Source: Lasioglossum baleicum
Taxonomy: Eukaryota > Arthropoda > Insecta > Hymenoptera > Halictidae
DNA length: 64,000 nt
Assembly: GCF_051020765.1 (NCBI RefSeq)
Contig: NC_134943.1
Location: forward strand, 8,804,001 to 8,868,000
Direction: 5' to 3'
Below are positions 13,077 to 28,354 of this stretch, piece by piece. A program made the translations under genes and the position numbers. The notes beneath the pieces were generated by a model. That model ran no database searches. It was not told the origin of the DNA and saw only the letters and a list, made by a program, of their open reading frames with translations. Each line of letters starts with the position of its first letter. Positions within the stretch are counted from its first letter, which is position 1.

Positions 13077-13512
13077 CAGGGACGTACTTGTACCGGTATT
13101 TTTCGGTTATTTCTTTATCATCAAAATCACTTAATTGGGAGGTACATCTGGATGGGCTTAGTTTTATGACGGCCATGGTGGTCGGAGGATCGTTTACCTG
13201 ATTTCGGACTCGCGCTTGTTCCTTCGCACGGAGGGTTTTACGACGGAACGTATTTGTATTGTGTATATTTAAGTAATTTAGGTGACTGTGTTTCTTGACG
13301 GTTCTGGGGCAAGTGGCACGCAATTCCTTTTTATTTGCGGCATTCTTTGCATTGGAAAAACCGAAAAATACCGTTATTTATTTCAGTTTCGGTATAACCG
13401 ATATTCTACCGGAATTAACGATTTCGGTTTTCACCCATTTCGGTATTTTTCGGCTTCGGTACAGCCTCTTTGCATAATATCGGTATAAAATTTTACCGGT
13501 GTTAAGTCCCTG
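13077..13512. mobile_element. Non-autonomous hAT-type element with perfect 8-bp target duplication
   Basis: The element starts CAGGGAC and ends GTCCCTG and is flanked on both sides by GTTAAAAC (13069-13076 and 13513-13520). The inside is rich in short repeats of the type ACCGGTATTTTTCGGT in both orientations, as expected for subterminal transposase-binding repeats. There is no transposase ORF. The perfect target duplication suggests fairly recent insertion. Confidence 0.9.
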
Positions 13513-14919
13513 GTTAAAACCTATGTCCTCTTTTGAATAAGAGCAGGTCATCCTATCTCGCTTTATTATTGATTTATTTATTACAAATGAATTCAGTGCT
13601 CATCGAACAAGGGTAAGTCTAGTAAATCTTTCACACACACACAATTTAGCTTCCATAATGTTTTAATTTAACTTCTTGTAAGATTGTTATGTAAATGAAG
13701 ATTTTTAAGCCTCTTTTTTCGATGCAGCATGATAGTATAATGATATACACGTGTTTCATTACGATCATGGGAAATCCTATTAACCCCTTGCACTTCGATT
13801 TATTTTGCGATAACATATTTATAAAGCGTTAATATATATAAAGTACCGAAAAGTTCGGTAAGTGAATGGTCGAAGCGCAAGATTAAAAAATTTAAATGAT
13901 TAAAATGATCGAGGGGGGGGGTTGACCGGACAAGGGTTGAACGACCTTATCGTAACTCAGCGGGTTCTGATGTGCGAACGTTGTAAGTACTTAACCCCGG
14001 CTGCTTTCCTCTGATTTACACAGAGACCTTTATCGGTCAGCATTTTCTGGGCTGTTTCATTCTACCAGATCGATCCTCCGATCGATGATCTGACCTTCTG
14101 TTTGGGGGTGTTTGCATATTTTCCCGATTTCGTCCATCCGTCTCCCTTTGTTCGACGGAAACGTGTGAACGCGGCGGGTGGTTGAAAACCATCGCGGGGT
14201 TTCACAAGGCGTTCCCTAAGCACTTACATCCCTAAACGCGTGTACAAGTCCTTGCAGGAAAAAGGAACGTTAATTGACTTCAGAGAGGAACCCTTCGTTG
14301 CTCTCTGAAAACTCTTCCCGGACTTCGATAGCAACTGAAAATGTTTGAAAAAATACTAACAATTTTCCCTCGAAATATATTCGACACGTGTATTGTTTTA
14401 TTTGCCATTGTCCACATTATATGGGTGAAAACACGATCCTCGAAGTTACGCGTTTTCAAATGGGGAATCTGGCGATACAAGGAAATGTCAGACATGGTCA
14501 TTTGTTTAAATAATGTATTAAGAGTTCGCGGTTGTCGTTCGTCAGTAAACTCGAGGACTCCTCACCATTTGACAGAGACAAAGTGCATCATTCGTATGCG
14601 GTTCCGGAGCGTATGCAAGTCGTAGAAGACACACGAGGCTAACCGCATCCCCCGCTGAAGAACGGAAAATGTTCCGCTGCGAGGACCATTATGAACGGTC
14701 ATGCGTTTCTCGGGCGCATGTATTTACGCCCTCGAACCATGACGAAAGGAGGGGGATTGTATTTGAAGAGACGACGCGCGATTTCATCCCTCATACGTGG
14801 ACCTGACTGCTCGTTGCGACCAACAACCCTTTGCTGGAGAACGTGATCGAGACTTTTACAGTTCCATCAAGGATTTCGAACGGTGTTGTTTGCGTCAATC
14901 TGATCAGCGAAGATACAAC

Positions 14920-16603
14920 ATGAAGGTAAGCTCCTCTCTCTTCGAATTTCATTCCTTTTCGAGTCGTTTCGCGGGAATTTCATAGCAAAGTGTGAAAAGT
15001 ATATTTTACGTAGAGTTACTTTCTGGAATACAATCCCAACTCGAGTGGTTCGAAACATTGATTCAGTTGCGAATGCAGATTTTGAATTATTTCTCGTCTA
15101 TCGATGCACTCTTTATCTTGATAGAGATTAACAAAATACTAAAGACTATGGATGCTGAGTTTATCCAACTAGAATAAATCGTAGCATTTTACTTTTTCAA
15201 TGGACAGTTTTTGTAACGAGAATCCCTGTTGCGATGATCTTTGAAATACTTTGTCCAAATCTTAAAGATATAATATCTTGACGAATATATAAGAGCTTCA
15301 AATAATCGCCCACCCGAAATGGTCCAAATAAACGCGCTTTTCAGAGCCCACTGTTGTCGCATTATTTATTTGTAGCACTCTCGCGTTGGCCGCTGTTTTC
15401 ATTAAAAGTAATTATTTCCTCGAATGACGAACGTGCCGCTCGGAGGAACGATCGACCGGCAGTATAGTTGGACATTAATTAACCGCAGTACAAACCTGAT
15501 TAAAGTCGTAAGCAGATTACAAACGGTTCACATGTTCGAAAGCTTCTCAACACTTATTACGTAAACGTTGCATGCGTTTATTAGAAATTACGCGTGGCCC
15601 GGTAATTATCGAGATATCTCGTCATCGCGTCGTTTAACATTTATGGAATAACGAGGACAATTTGTTTATTAAAATGTCTATTATACCTCGCCGGTGCGGT
15701 GATGAATCAACGGTCGATCAATCATTTCAGACGATCATCTGTGTTGCCTGTTTCCTGGGGCTCGCGTTCTTCGCGGATGCAACGCGCACGGAGCAACCAC
15801 AGGACAAGGTGATGACTCTACCCGCGTTGCGTCTCTTCAAGGATTCCGCATTGCGGACTGCAAAAACACCTTGAAGAGATTTACAATAGGAACTTTCAAT
15901 CGAAACTCTGAAGATCTTTCGATTTCCAGATCCAGGAACAGCTGCTGGACATGTTGGCCACGGACGACTCGATCAAGATAAAAAGACCGTTTTGCAACGC
16001 GTTCACTGGTAAATCCGCTCATAATTTATTTATATTCTTGACAGCATTTATACGGTGCATTATTAATTAATATTACGTTTAATAATATACGAGCTTATTA
16101 CGCGCTCCTGTTTACGTGCTGATAACTAGACTGCGGATCTGTCTGCAAAATAAACATAGTCTTTTAATCTTGTTTTAATGATTTTTCAAATATCTGTATA
16201 TTCTTTAAAGTCTGATAATCAATGAAATCATCCTTGCATTTCTTGAGTCCATTCTTAAAGTCTACTCGCAGGCTAAATTTTTCTCTATACTGCTGAAACC
16301 TGAAAGCTTGCACCGATATAATTGGGACATAACGAGACGAGTTTACCGATGAACGAATTGGTCGTAGGATGCGGAAGGAAGAGAAGCTTCCCGGAGAATC
16401 TTCCGGCGCAGGAGTACGAGCTCGGCGGGACCGTGCGACTTCCGGTTTCCGTGTATAAAGCGTTGCTGAGGGCCGCATCGCAAAACATGAAGATCGATCG
16501 AGAGTCGAACGAGTACCAGCTTTCGGAAATTCCACAGGTGTATCTTGCTGGTAGGACACCTCTTCGCAAAAGGCTGGAGGCCTCGTTCGTTTCCTCGGAC
16601 TAA
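14920..16603 (+). CDS. CCAP: Crustacean cardioactive peptide (CCAP) precursor, 132 aa
   Basis: Exons 14920-14925, 15731-15808, 15930-16008 and 16368-16603 join in frame. Residues 1-20 or so (MKTIICVACFLGLAFFADA) form a signal peptide, split after the first two codons by an 0.8-kb intron. A short acidic spacer leads to the dibasic site KR (46-47). PFCNAFTGC follows (48-56; the codon for Gly55 is split by intron 3), then amide donor Gly57 and the RKR cleavage site. The two Cys form the known ring. A second peptide region with a conserved-looking LPVSVYKALLRAA helix follows. CCAP is an amidated neurohormone acting on heart, gut and ecdysis circuits through a GPCR. The last exon may be spliced further near IPQ|VYLAG, so the C-terminus is less certain than the hormone. 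A left end of the local repeat family sits in intron 3. Confidence 0.95.
16127..16165. mobile_element. Partial copy (left end) of the TAGACTGCGGAT repeat family
   Basis: TAGACTGCGGATCTGTCTGCA matches the family's terminal repeat. No matching right end was found in the rest of the CCAP intron, so this is a truncated or solo end. Confidence 0.6.
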
Positions 16604-17037
16604 ATTCGATCGCCTAAACGCGCTGGCGATGGCGAACCTCGTCGCGCCGGACTGGGTGAAGACGAGAGAACCTTGCTTGAATTACTTGTCCCCTCAACTT
16701 CATTTATTATTTATCGACACGATGCGTTACGCAGCAGACACTCTTCTATCGAGTACCAAGCAACACCGACGGACTTTCTTCACCCTTTTGGAACGTAACG
16801 ATTTCATTTATATCCGTTATCCGTTGTGTCAAGACGAATATAAAAAGAGATTCTGCCATCCCCCCGGTCAAATGATATACCTACTGATCTTGTGTCACCG
16901 CACCGACATAATCCGTGGTCCGAACGACGCAAGATAGATCATACGATTTAGAGACACGTCGCATGTACCTTTGTTGAGACCCAATAAAATGTGACGCTAC
17001 GGTCGGTGTTATCGTAAACTAATCGTTTGGTTATTTA

Positions 17038-17142
17038 TAGACTGCGGATTTTATATGCATTTCTGACAAAGAATGAGTCGCTGCAATTTGACTTACAAGA
17101 AATGCAGAACAATTTTATTTTGCATAGAGGATCCGCAATCTA
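17038..17142. mobile_element. Short complete copy of the TAGACTGCGGAT repeat family
   Basis: The ends TAGACTGCGGATTTTATATGCA and TGCATAGAGGATCCGCAATCTA are inverted. The 8-bp flanks GTTATTTA and GTTGTTTA match at 7 of 8 bases, as expected for an aged target duplication. It lies between the tail-to-tail CCAP and MATH genes. Confidence 0.8.
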
Positions 17143-17164
17143 GTTGTTTACTCCGAGACGATAT

Positions 17165-18613
17165 TTAAAGGTGGACCGTCAGTTTGACGGTGACGCTGTC
17201 GTTCCAGAGGTATCTGGTGTTCCTCGACGAGCCATCGTCCGCGAACGGTAGTTTGGTGAATAGAACTTGACGGGGGATACTCAATCCGACACACTCTGGA
17301 TTGTCCGGTTCTCCAGTTAATTTTGGACGGCCCCAAAAATATTCCGAGCAGAGAGTGCTTGGATCCCAGGTTCGAGAGCATCGATCTTGTCGCAGCTGCT
17401 CGCCGGAATGATCTAAAACCTAGCGATCCACGCGTTGTACGATCACGAGTAACTTCTCGAGCGGTTTCTTTCGCGTTTTATTACCTCAAGACGAACTTTA
17501 TAGGGGAACGGCCACTTTAAGATGGAGTCATAAACACCGCGAGTTAGTCCAACGGCTATGAAGACGGTGCCATCAGGGAAATAACGTGGTGTCGCTTTCA
17601 TGTACATGGCGTAACCATTCCGAGCCGCGTAAAAAGTTGGACTGCGCTCGGAACGAGCACCTTTCCAGGATGCCAGCTTCTTGTCGAAGTCCTTTATTTG
17701 CCAGTAGTAGAGAAAGTCGCTCGATGACCCTGCAAAGCGTCAGGATATCCTCCCAATCATTGCGTTTCACGTGATTTCCGCGGATTGGCCGATAGACCCG
17801 AGCACACTTTGAGAAGAACTTATTGAAAAAAAAAACAACCTAATTTATCGATTATGCGGAACGAGGGGGTAACTCGGTTCTGCATCTAGCAGCATGTGTT
17901 CCCAGTGAATACGTAATGCAATCGATCGCGGAGTGGGTTAGCATTAAATCGTAGAAAACAAATAAACCGTTCGCTGATGAAACTCTTTGCACGGTGTTGT
18001 TGAACACGTCGATCTCAGCTTGCCTCGGGGATCGAGCGATGATTTTGCGATCATCATCGTGGTTAATTCGATAGCTCCCTAGGCTATTGCTGTCGGGTTT
18101 GTGCGCTTTGTTGTCCAACAGGCTGCGAAACATCATCTTGATCTCCTCCAATTCCCGCGTCAAGTTCCTCTCGAGAGATCGCAGCCTTTCGTCGATCGCC
18201 TCTGAAAAAATCATTTAAAATTATATTAAATTACGGTGCGATCAAAACATTTATCCAGAAATCAATAGCTGCTAATCACAACTAGAATTGCTTACTTGCG
18301 CTGCACGCTCCAGTAAGCACTCTTGTGACAGTGGCTTTCGCGCTCGCAACCAATTCTTCGGTGGCAATTTTGCAAGTTGCATGCTGCGTTTCTGTGACCT
18401 CTTCATCGCTCGTTAGATTCACACCCGTGAACACTGAAATTAATTTTGTTGAAATTTCGAAATCCTTGCTCGTTCGTCTAGAATCTAGATCATTTGCGAT
18501 CGTACGATCCCTTTTAAATACTCACCGAGTTTCGGTGTGCTCGCAACGCTTGCAACACAGCAAGTTAAATAGAGCGTATTGAGATATAAGAACAATAAAA
18601 CGTACGGTGTCAT
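17165..18613 (-). CDS. Secreted coiled-coil protein with C-terminal MATH/TRAF domain, 319 aa
   Basis: Minus-strand exons 18613-18526, 18433-18296, 18201-17968, 17729-17485 and 17419-17165 join in frame and end in TAA. The N-terminus (MTPYVLLFLYLNTLYLTCCVAS) is a strong signal peptide. Residues about 77-105 (IDERLRSLERNLTRELEEI...) look like an amphipathic coiled coil. A polar linker follows, then a MATH domain from about 159 to the end: FLYYWQIKDFDKKL, FYAARNGYAMYM, GVYDSILKWPFPYKVRLEVLD and a final strand pattern LWNDSVTVKLTV. The spacing G-x-YD-x2-L-x-WPF-x2-KV-x-L-x2-LD is diagnostic of TRAF-type MATH folds, which bind short peptide motifs of receptors. There is no RING, zinc finger, BTB or protease domain. 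Function is unknown; the exon joins are well supported except the donor of exon 3 (GTTTAT), which is weak. Confidence 0.85.
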
Positions 18614-19283
18614 TGCTTCAGGGTGCTGGACCTGCAATCATCACAAATCACTTCCGTCGTCTAATTAATCATACCATTGTTTCAAGCAGAAAATACTTTC
18701 TAGTTGTAAGTTTGTGTAGCGGATGAACGATTACTTCAGCAAGCGATTTTAAATAAAGAAATATTTGAGAGCGAAAATTTTCTTACACACGCATCTGTTC
18801 CACGACCTGGTCACCACGTAACTGTCCTCCGGATCTTCTGTGATTTATAAATCATAGCTTGATCCCTACTCCTTTATTTCTGCATCTGTTCCTCTTTTAT
18901 AAATAATGTGTAACGACAATCATCGACGATTAATTCTTTTATTCGTAAGAGTACTGAACAGGATTCCACCACAAATTTTGATGAAAAGGAAATTGTATTT
19001 TTAAAAACGATGACGTTCGAAGAGTCGTTAAAAATATTAAAAGGTTGTAGAGTTTAAAGTCTATCTCGGCGAGAAGCTTTTAAAACATGTGCTCTTAACT
19101 ATCGATAAAAATGGTAAAAATAGATGTTGACGAGCACGTGGATTTTTAAAAGTGGCGCCCGCGCAGCGTTTGGCGGTCTTTTTGACAGACCTGGTGGGAA
19201 GTGGGAACGCGTGCGTCTCTAAACACTGATCCGGCTTCTAGCCGTTCTCTCATTTTAAATTAAACAGTTTTAAATGACATAAG
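18614..19283. promoter_or_regulatory. Divergent intergenic interval between the MATH gene and Nup43
   Basis: The two genes start on opposite strands about 670 bp apart, so this DNA must hold both promoters. It is AT-rich apart from a GC-richer patch around 19130-19210. No specific motif is claimed. Confidence 0.4.
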
Positions 19284-21066
19284 ATGACCGAAAATGTCCA
19301 AGGAACGTTCGTGTCGGAGAAAGTTGCTAAAATTCGATGGAAACACAAGGATTTCGAGGAGGCTACCAATTTTTTAACCGGCAGTTGGGATGATACGGTG
19401 AGGTTAACATCGACAAACTTAACCTGTATCCTCGTGCTCGTTTTATTCCTACAGTAATGCTAATACATTTAATATTTGATTGATTGAATTGATAAATTTC
19501 TAATTTCATTGTGGTTTTTGTTTTACATTATGATCATTAGACTGCGGATCTTTATGCATTTATGGCATCTGAAAATTTACCAAAAATGCTGGAACGTAAA
19601 ATTCGATAGAATTTGATTCACTTTTACTTATTTCAGATCTATTTACAAAGGCTACTTCCACTGAAAATAAAATTTTATTTAATTCCACTTTCTTAAAATT
19701 TGCCTACAAAAATTGAAAATTACATGAACGTCCGCAGTCTAATGATCACCAATAAGTAGCAAATATTTGATACAGGTGAACAAAGTAACCCTCTGGACGT
19801 TCCAAGTTAACGATGTCGGCGAATCTTATCCAGCAGTGGTCTCCTCCTATGCTATTCTTGGGAATGTGACTGAAATTAGGGTAACTAGTACTTATTTTAT
19901 AACATTAATCGTTTATTCTCTTTTTATTTATCATCCAGTCATTTTTTATAGTTTATTTCGAGAGACTTCTTTGTGGTATCCTCATCCATCGGCAATGTAA
20001 GATTATTACAGCTCCATGAGAATCCATATTTACAATTTAAGGAACACATGTCTTGGGAATTCATACATACATTCAAGTATACATTCTTTGTGAACTATTT
20101 ATTATTCACTGTTATACCATCTTACAACGTATTATATGTTATATATATATTTACAGTAAAACATCTGATTACGCATCGTGCACAGCATTATCTACCTTCG
20201 AACAAGATATAGTTTCTATAGGAGAAGATGGAAGAATCAATCTTCTAACTGCTGGACAGACGAAGCCAGTTAGAATCATTGGTAAATAGAATAATATTTT
20301 AGAAGTACAAGACTCAGTTTTGAAATATTCAAATCTGTTTTTAGAAGAGGCTGATAGCTGTTCTTTGTACTGTGTCGATTTCTTAAGACACAATGAGATA
20401 CTTACAGGCAATCTTAGGGGACACATGAAAGTCTGGGACTTGAGAAACAATCGGGATCTTCCTGCGACAACGTTTATGCTTTCAGAGCAAGCAAAAGTAT
20501 GTGTGCTAATACAATGACAAACATTTTCTTGCTTCTAATTATTTTTTCATGAAATTTTTACCGATTAATAGACGGAAGCCACAAGCATCGCGCATCATCC
20601 GACACAGAAACACATTGTTGTTGCCGGTGGTGGTGACGGTAGCTTGACAGTGTGGGATTTGAGACATAATACGTATCCGATGTCTCAACTAAATGCTCAT
20701 GCCAAGGCTGTTAGCGAAATTCTCTTTCACCCTGACAGACCTGAAAACATATATACCTGTTCAAATAGTGGGGAATTGTGGCACTGGAATAACACTCAAC
20801 ACTCGAAATTGAGTCTCGGTAAACTTCGAAGATCAGGGAACTATGTGATCGGAAATTCCATTGCTTCGTATTAACATTCTACATTCGTTTCAGATCCTAC
20901 AAATACGCATTGGTTGAATACAATTGGAACGAACGGAAAAGTGAATGTAACATCGCTTTGCAGCGCTATGCACAAACCAATAAACAGTATTGATATAAAC
21001 AGATCAACTTTACTCTTTGGATGTGATAACGAAGCTATGTACATTATTCGGAATATACCTCTTTAA
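19284..21066 (+). CDS. Nup43: Nucleoporin Nup43, WD40 protein, 346 aa
   Basis: Exons 19284-19397, 19776-19880, 19952-20076, 20157-20281, 20345-20496, 20572-20818 and 20894-21066 join in frame. Nup43 is a seven-bladed beta-propeller of the Nup107-160 (Y) complex of the nuclear pore. Family signatures are the opening FVSEKVAKIRWK and NFLTGSWDD, then DIVSIGEDGRINLL, HMKVWDLRNNRDLP, VVAGGGDGSLTVWDLR, FHPDRPENIYTCSNSGELWHW and the closing LLFGCDNEAMYIIRNIPL. The start was chosen because MTENVQGTFVSEK aligns with the family start. Length is slightly below the vertebrate protein. A complete repeat-family copy (19538-19741) sits inside intron 1. Confidence 0.95.
19538..19741. mobile_element. Complete copy of the TAGACTGCGGAT repeat family (204 bp) in Nup43 intron 1
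   Basis: It begins TAGACTGCGGATCTTTATGCA and ends CGTCCGCAGTCTA. The flanks ATGATCAT and ATGATCAC agree at 7 of 8 bases. The inner right half (CTACTTCCACTGAAAATAAA) is shared with the truncated copy at 38649-38739. Confidence 0.9.
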
Positions 21067-21090
21067 TAGCTAGACAATTTTAATGGCATT

Positions 21091-21326
21091 TTTCTACTTG
21101 TAATATATCGAAAAATAAATATGTTTTTATTCTACATTCGTTCCCATAGACAAGCAATTTCATACAAGACAAGTTTCTTCTGCTTGTAATATATCGAAAA
21201 ATAAATATTTTCTTTATTCTACATTCATTCCCATAGACAAGTAATTTCATATAAGACAAGTTTTCTCTACTTTTAATATATCAAAAAAAGGTTTTTTTCT
21301 ACATTCATGCCCATAGACAAGTAATT
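21091..21326. repeat. Three tandem units of about 87 bp downstream of Nup43
   Basis: Each unit carries TTGTAATATATCGAAAAATAAAT (the third is decayed), TTCTACATTC, CCCATAGACAAG and AATTTC. Units begin near 21091, 21177 and 21264. The repeated AATAAA may offer several polyadenylation signals to Nup43. Unit 3 has lost its AATAAA. Confidence 0.85.
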
Positions 21327-21416
21327 TCGTAAAAATAAGACTTTCGAGAGCAATTGCGGCCTAGATTGATCTTTTATCTAGCGCTTTCAGCTACTTTTAA
21401 TCCTGGAAACGACGAT
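21326..21416. mobile_element. Deleted second copy of the 8764-9116 foldback element
   Basis: CGTAAAAATAAGACTTTCGAGAG, GCGGCCTAGATTGATCTTTTAT, CTAGCG and AATCCTGGAAACGA match the right arm of the foldback element in order, with an internal deletion. It lies about 210 bp before the DHX15 start codon. Confidence 0.7.
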
Positions 21417-21628
21417 ACAATTACACGGAGTCTGTTCACGTTTTTGAATTGCGCGCGCGTAAAGTACGTTATGACGTCACGATTCTTTGTAACGTCGAAC
21501 GCGCCATCTCTCGTTAATTCTACCGAATGCGATTACAGGAAGCTGTAACCAGTTTGCCATTTTGTGACGCCGTGTGTGGAAGTTCGTAAACAGATTTTGC
21601 TTTTCTTGCCTGCTGACGGACAAGAATA

Positions 21629-25120
<3,492 letters not shown>

Positions 25121-26264
25121 CCCTTATATATTTTAGATATTTTCAAAAATGATGTCAAACGGTTGATAATGTGTGATCAGCTCCGTTTTTGGCATTATGC
25201 CTGATACACACACACATATATATACATATATATATTATATGTACAACACCATCACACGCATACACTCACTCACACACAGACAGTTTTTTTCAAACATAAA
25301 GCCAAAATACCGAACGTTTTAAGGCACATCCAAAAGGGTAGTTAACTACTCCGCAACTTTCACTTTAATATGTAAAGATAAAAAGACAAGTCTTAATGAA
25401 CATTTCTAGTTTTGTACAAGCTTCAAAGACTTGTACGTTTTTTAGGCTCGTGTGCCGAGAAACTTCTTAAAGTATTTGTAGACCTCGATTTATTCTCCAA
25501 ACGTAATGCAAACGAGACGAAAAAAAATTGGCGTTTAATCCGCTAGAGGCACCCGAAAGGCATATATAGTTGGTTGATAAATGATTTATTTATGTACATT
25601 GAAGAAAAAAAATGTGTAGCGGTTAAGTAATTTTACCAGTAGAATTTGTTGAATCGACGTTTGCACACTTGGAATGTAATACTAGATAAAGATAGATTAA
25701 TTTTTGTATTAAATGTTGAGAACATGATACGCTAATCAAGACAATGCCTGATCACGGACAATTGAAGGGCAACGACTACACAGAATTATTGATGCAAATT
25801 ATGTTTTTTCATTTATAAAAACAAACAAAGGTAGTGCTGTTTTACGTGTTACGTATTTCACTTTTTTTTTTATAAGTACCTACAGTCGAGAGCATCGTAT
25901 ATATTTATTGTGATTGTAATGGAGCTAAGCGACTTGCCACCATGCATTCATTTTCGTTTATAAGCGATACAGCTACGCCGTTACTCTGATTTCACACGAA
26001 AAAATTTGCTACAAAATAAACGATACTCCTCGTGGAAAGAGGAAGTAATTACGATGTAACATGAACAAGAGAAATCGTAATGTTAACAGATATTTTAAAA
26101 AGAGCTACACGTAATAGATTTACAAGAAGCGAATCAAATTATTCTTATTTATGGTAATTAGCACAATAGAAATGATTAACCATTCGTCAGGAAACTAACT
26201 TTGATGACCAACTTCTAACATCGTACGCATACCTAATAGAACTCTGAATTTCCCAGCTTATTAT

Positions 26265-26443
26265 TAGACTGCGGATTTTGTGCATTTATAGCATTTTTGA
26301 TCCTTTGAAACTTAACATAGAAAAATGTTTACTCATTGGAATATGACATAAAACCTACTATACTGAATACAATTTTTTCCAATTCCTTGTTCTATAAATT
26401 TGTGCTTGTAAAAATATAGTTTAGCATAAAGATTCGCAGTCCA
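26265..26443. mobile_element. Copy of the TAGACTGCGGAT repeat family (179 bp)
   Basis: The left end is TAGACTGCGGATTTTGTGCA and the right end ATTCGCAGTCCA. Flanks CTTATTAT and CTTACTAT match at 7 of 8 bases. Confidence 0.85.
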
Positions 26444-26751
26444 CTTACTATGGTATCGAGAAATTCAAGTAGTATCAGAAAATCGCTGTGAAATGAATTC
26501 TTTGCTACTGGAGATGCGGTTCTGCTCGTTTTAACGTATTCAGTGATTATTTTAATTTTTGTAAATAAAAATTACACAGGTATTGAAAAGAGAATTATAT
26601 ATACATAAATATACAGAAACCACAGGATTAACGATCGCGAACAGTTTTCATTGTATTGTATCACTTCATTCCAATAAAACATTGAAAATATCACGAGTCG
26701 AATGAACAATCGTTAATAAATATACAGTAGGAAGTGTAATAGCATTATTAT

Positions 26752-26788
26752 AGTATATATATATATGTGTATATATATATATATATAT
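26752..26788. repeat. (TA)n/(TG)n microsatellite
   Basis: Alternating TA with a few TG steps; no coding context. Confidence 0.9.
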
Positions 26789-27109
26789 GCAAGGGGAATG
26801 AAACAAAAAAGTTTTCTAGAATTTGAGCGTAAGAAATCGAAACGTACTTTAGTCTGATTTTCGTTTTGCTCCGTAAACTTTTAACGAACAAGTATATATT
26901 TTTACAATTCGTATTATTAGAGATGAAAATGTTGATCGTTGAAATCACTGTTGAAATACATTTTACGTAACAAGGGGAAATGTTATGTAGCGTTGTATCG
27001 CTGTTCATTGAGAGCAGGAAAAAACGTTTGAGAACCACTGAGAAAGCACGAGGATCGCGGCGATTTCATCATTCATCGATCTCACTGTTTTTCCGTGAAA
27101 TTCCGAAGA

Positions 27110-28354
27110 ATGGCATCGATTGTGGCACCGGTTGCACTAAGAATCACTCGTATCACGGTTGACAGTTTGCATAATATCAATAAAAATATTTTACTTAGGT
27201 AAGGCTTAGCGTTCCTTAATTTGTTATGATGCCAAAACGCGTGTACAATTCGGCACACGTTTTGCAACTTGCATGTAGAGGTTAGGATTATTAAGTAACA
27301 CTTATTCTCTTCCTGATCGTATTATTATAGATTTGTATAATAAAACAGTGATGTACGTAACAACATCTATCTTTGTTTATTTGCATTTTATCTCCCAAAA
27401 TATTGTTACGGGGTTGTCACAAAAGGAAATCGACAACTTGAATGTTTTATTAACCTCTTGCTTTATTTATCATTTATTTTACAAATACAGTAATTAAATA
27501 GAACTTCTTTATCGTTTATAATTTTCCTATATCTTTTACATAATTTGTTAATAATCGTTGTGTTGATTTCTAGGTTATCCCAACAATCGTATATTTCACG
27601 GCAAGCAAATGAATACACTACGATTACAGAAGAAAAGAAGTCTGATAATAGCCCGTTGTCGGAGCCAACGGAGAGTGAGAAAAAATTAAGAGCCGATCTC
27701 GAACTCATTAATAAGGAATTGACAGAGTTGAGAAGTAACAAATGCGAATTAGAGGACAAATACAAAAGGGCGCTCGCAGATGGAGAGAATCTTAGAATTA
27801 GATTAATGAAACAAATCGATGACGCGAAATTATTTGGTATCCAAAGTTTCTGTAAGGATCTCTTAGACGTAGCTGATATCTTGGGCAAAGCTACGGAGAG
27901 CGTACCAAAAAATGAACTGACAAACGAGAATCCACATTTAAAGACATTGTACGAGGGTTTAAGAATGACCGAAGCACAGCTACACAAAGTAAACAGAAAA
28001 CTGTATAATGGCATCAATTATTTACATTAAAAAAGAAAATATCATATGTGTTACTATGAAATGATTCTTTGTAGGTGTTCAAGAAGCATGGTCTTCTATC
28101 GCTGAATCCAATGAACGAAAAGTTTGATCCTAATCAACATGAAGCGTTATTTCAACAGGTAAGAATAGTCTTTGTACATGTATTGAAATCTTAATTTACT
28201 CTTTGATACTATATTTATAGTTCTAATGAAAAATACTTCTACACAGGAAGTTGAAGGTAAAGAGCCAGGGACAATTGTGGTTGTATCTAAACTGGGATAC
28301 AAATTGCACGAACGAGTAGTGAGACCAGCATTAGTTGGTGTTGCTAAAGGATAA
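27110..28354 (+). CDS. Roe1: Mitochondrial GrpE homolog (nucleotide-exchange factor), 231 aa
   Basis: Exons 27110-27198, 27574-27988, 28075-28158 and 28247-28354 join in frame. GrpE releases ADP from mitochondrial Hsp70 and so drives its import and folding cycle in the matrix. The first exon encodes a basic, amphipathic presequence (ASIVAPVALRITRITV...). The body has the long paired helix (KLRADLELINKELTELR...RALADGENLRIRLMKQ), then DAKLFGIQSFCKDLLDVAD, LYEGLRMTEAQLHKVFKKHGL and DPNQHEALFQ. The beta-domain ends EPGTIVVVSKLGYKLHERVVRPALVGV. Order and length fit the family fully. It lies tail-to-tail with MLH1. Confidence 0.96.

Larger units (their letters stand above)
11803..14919. other. Intergenic interval between RpiA and CCAP
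   Basis: It holds the RpiA 3' UTR, a tRNA-Lys-like sequence (12494-12568, minus strand), a hAT-type element (13077-13512), a poly-G run near 13912-13921, and the presumed CCAP promoter and 5' UTR. Nothing else looks coding. Confidence 0.6.
25121..27109. other. DHX15 3' UTR and intergenic DNA
   Basis: AT-rich sequence with CA/TA repeats (about 25205-25270), a repeat-family copy (26265-26443) and a TA/TG microsatellite near 26752-26788. No coding exon was seen. Confidence 0.6.
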
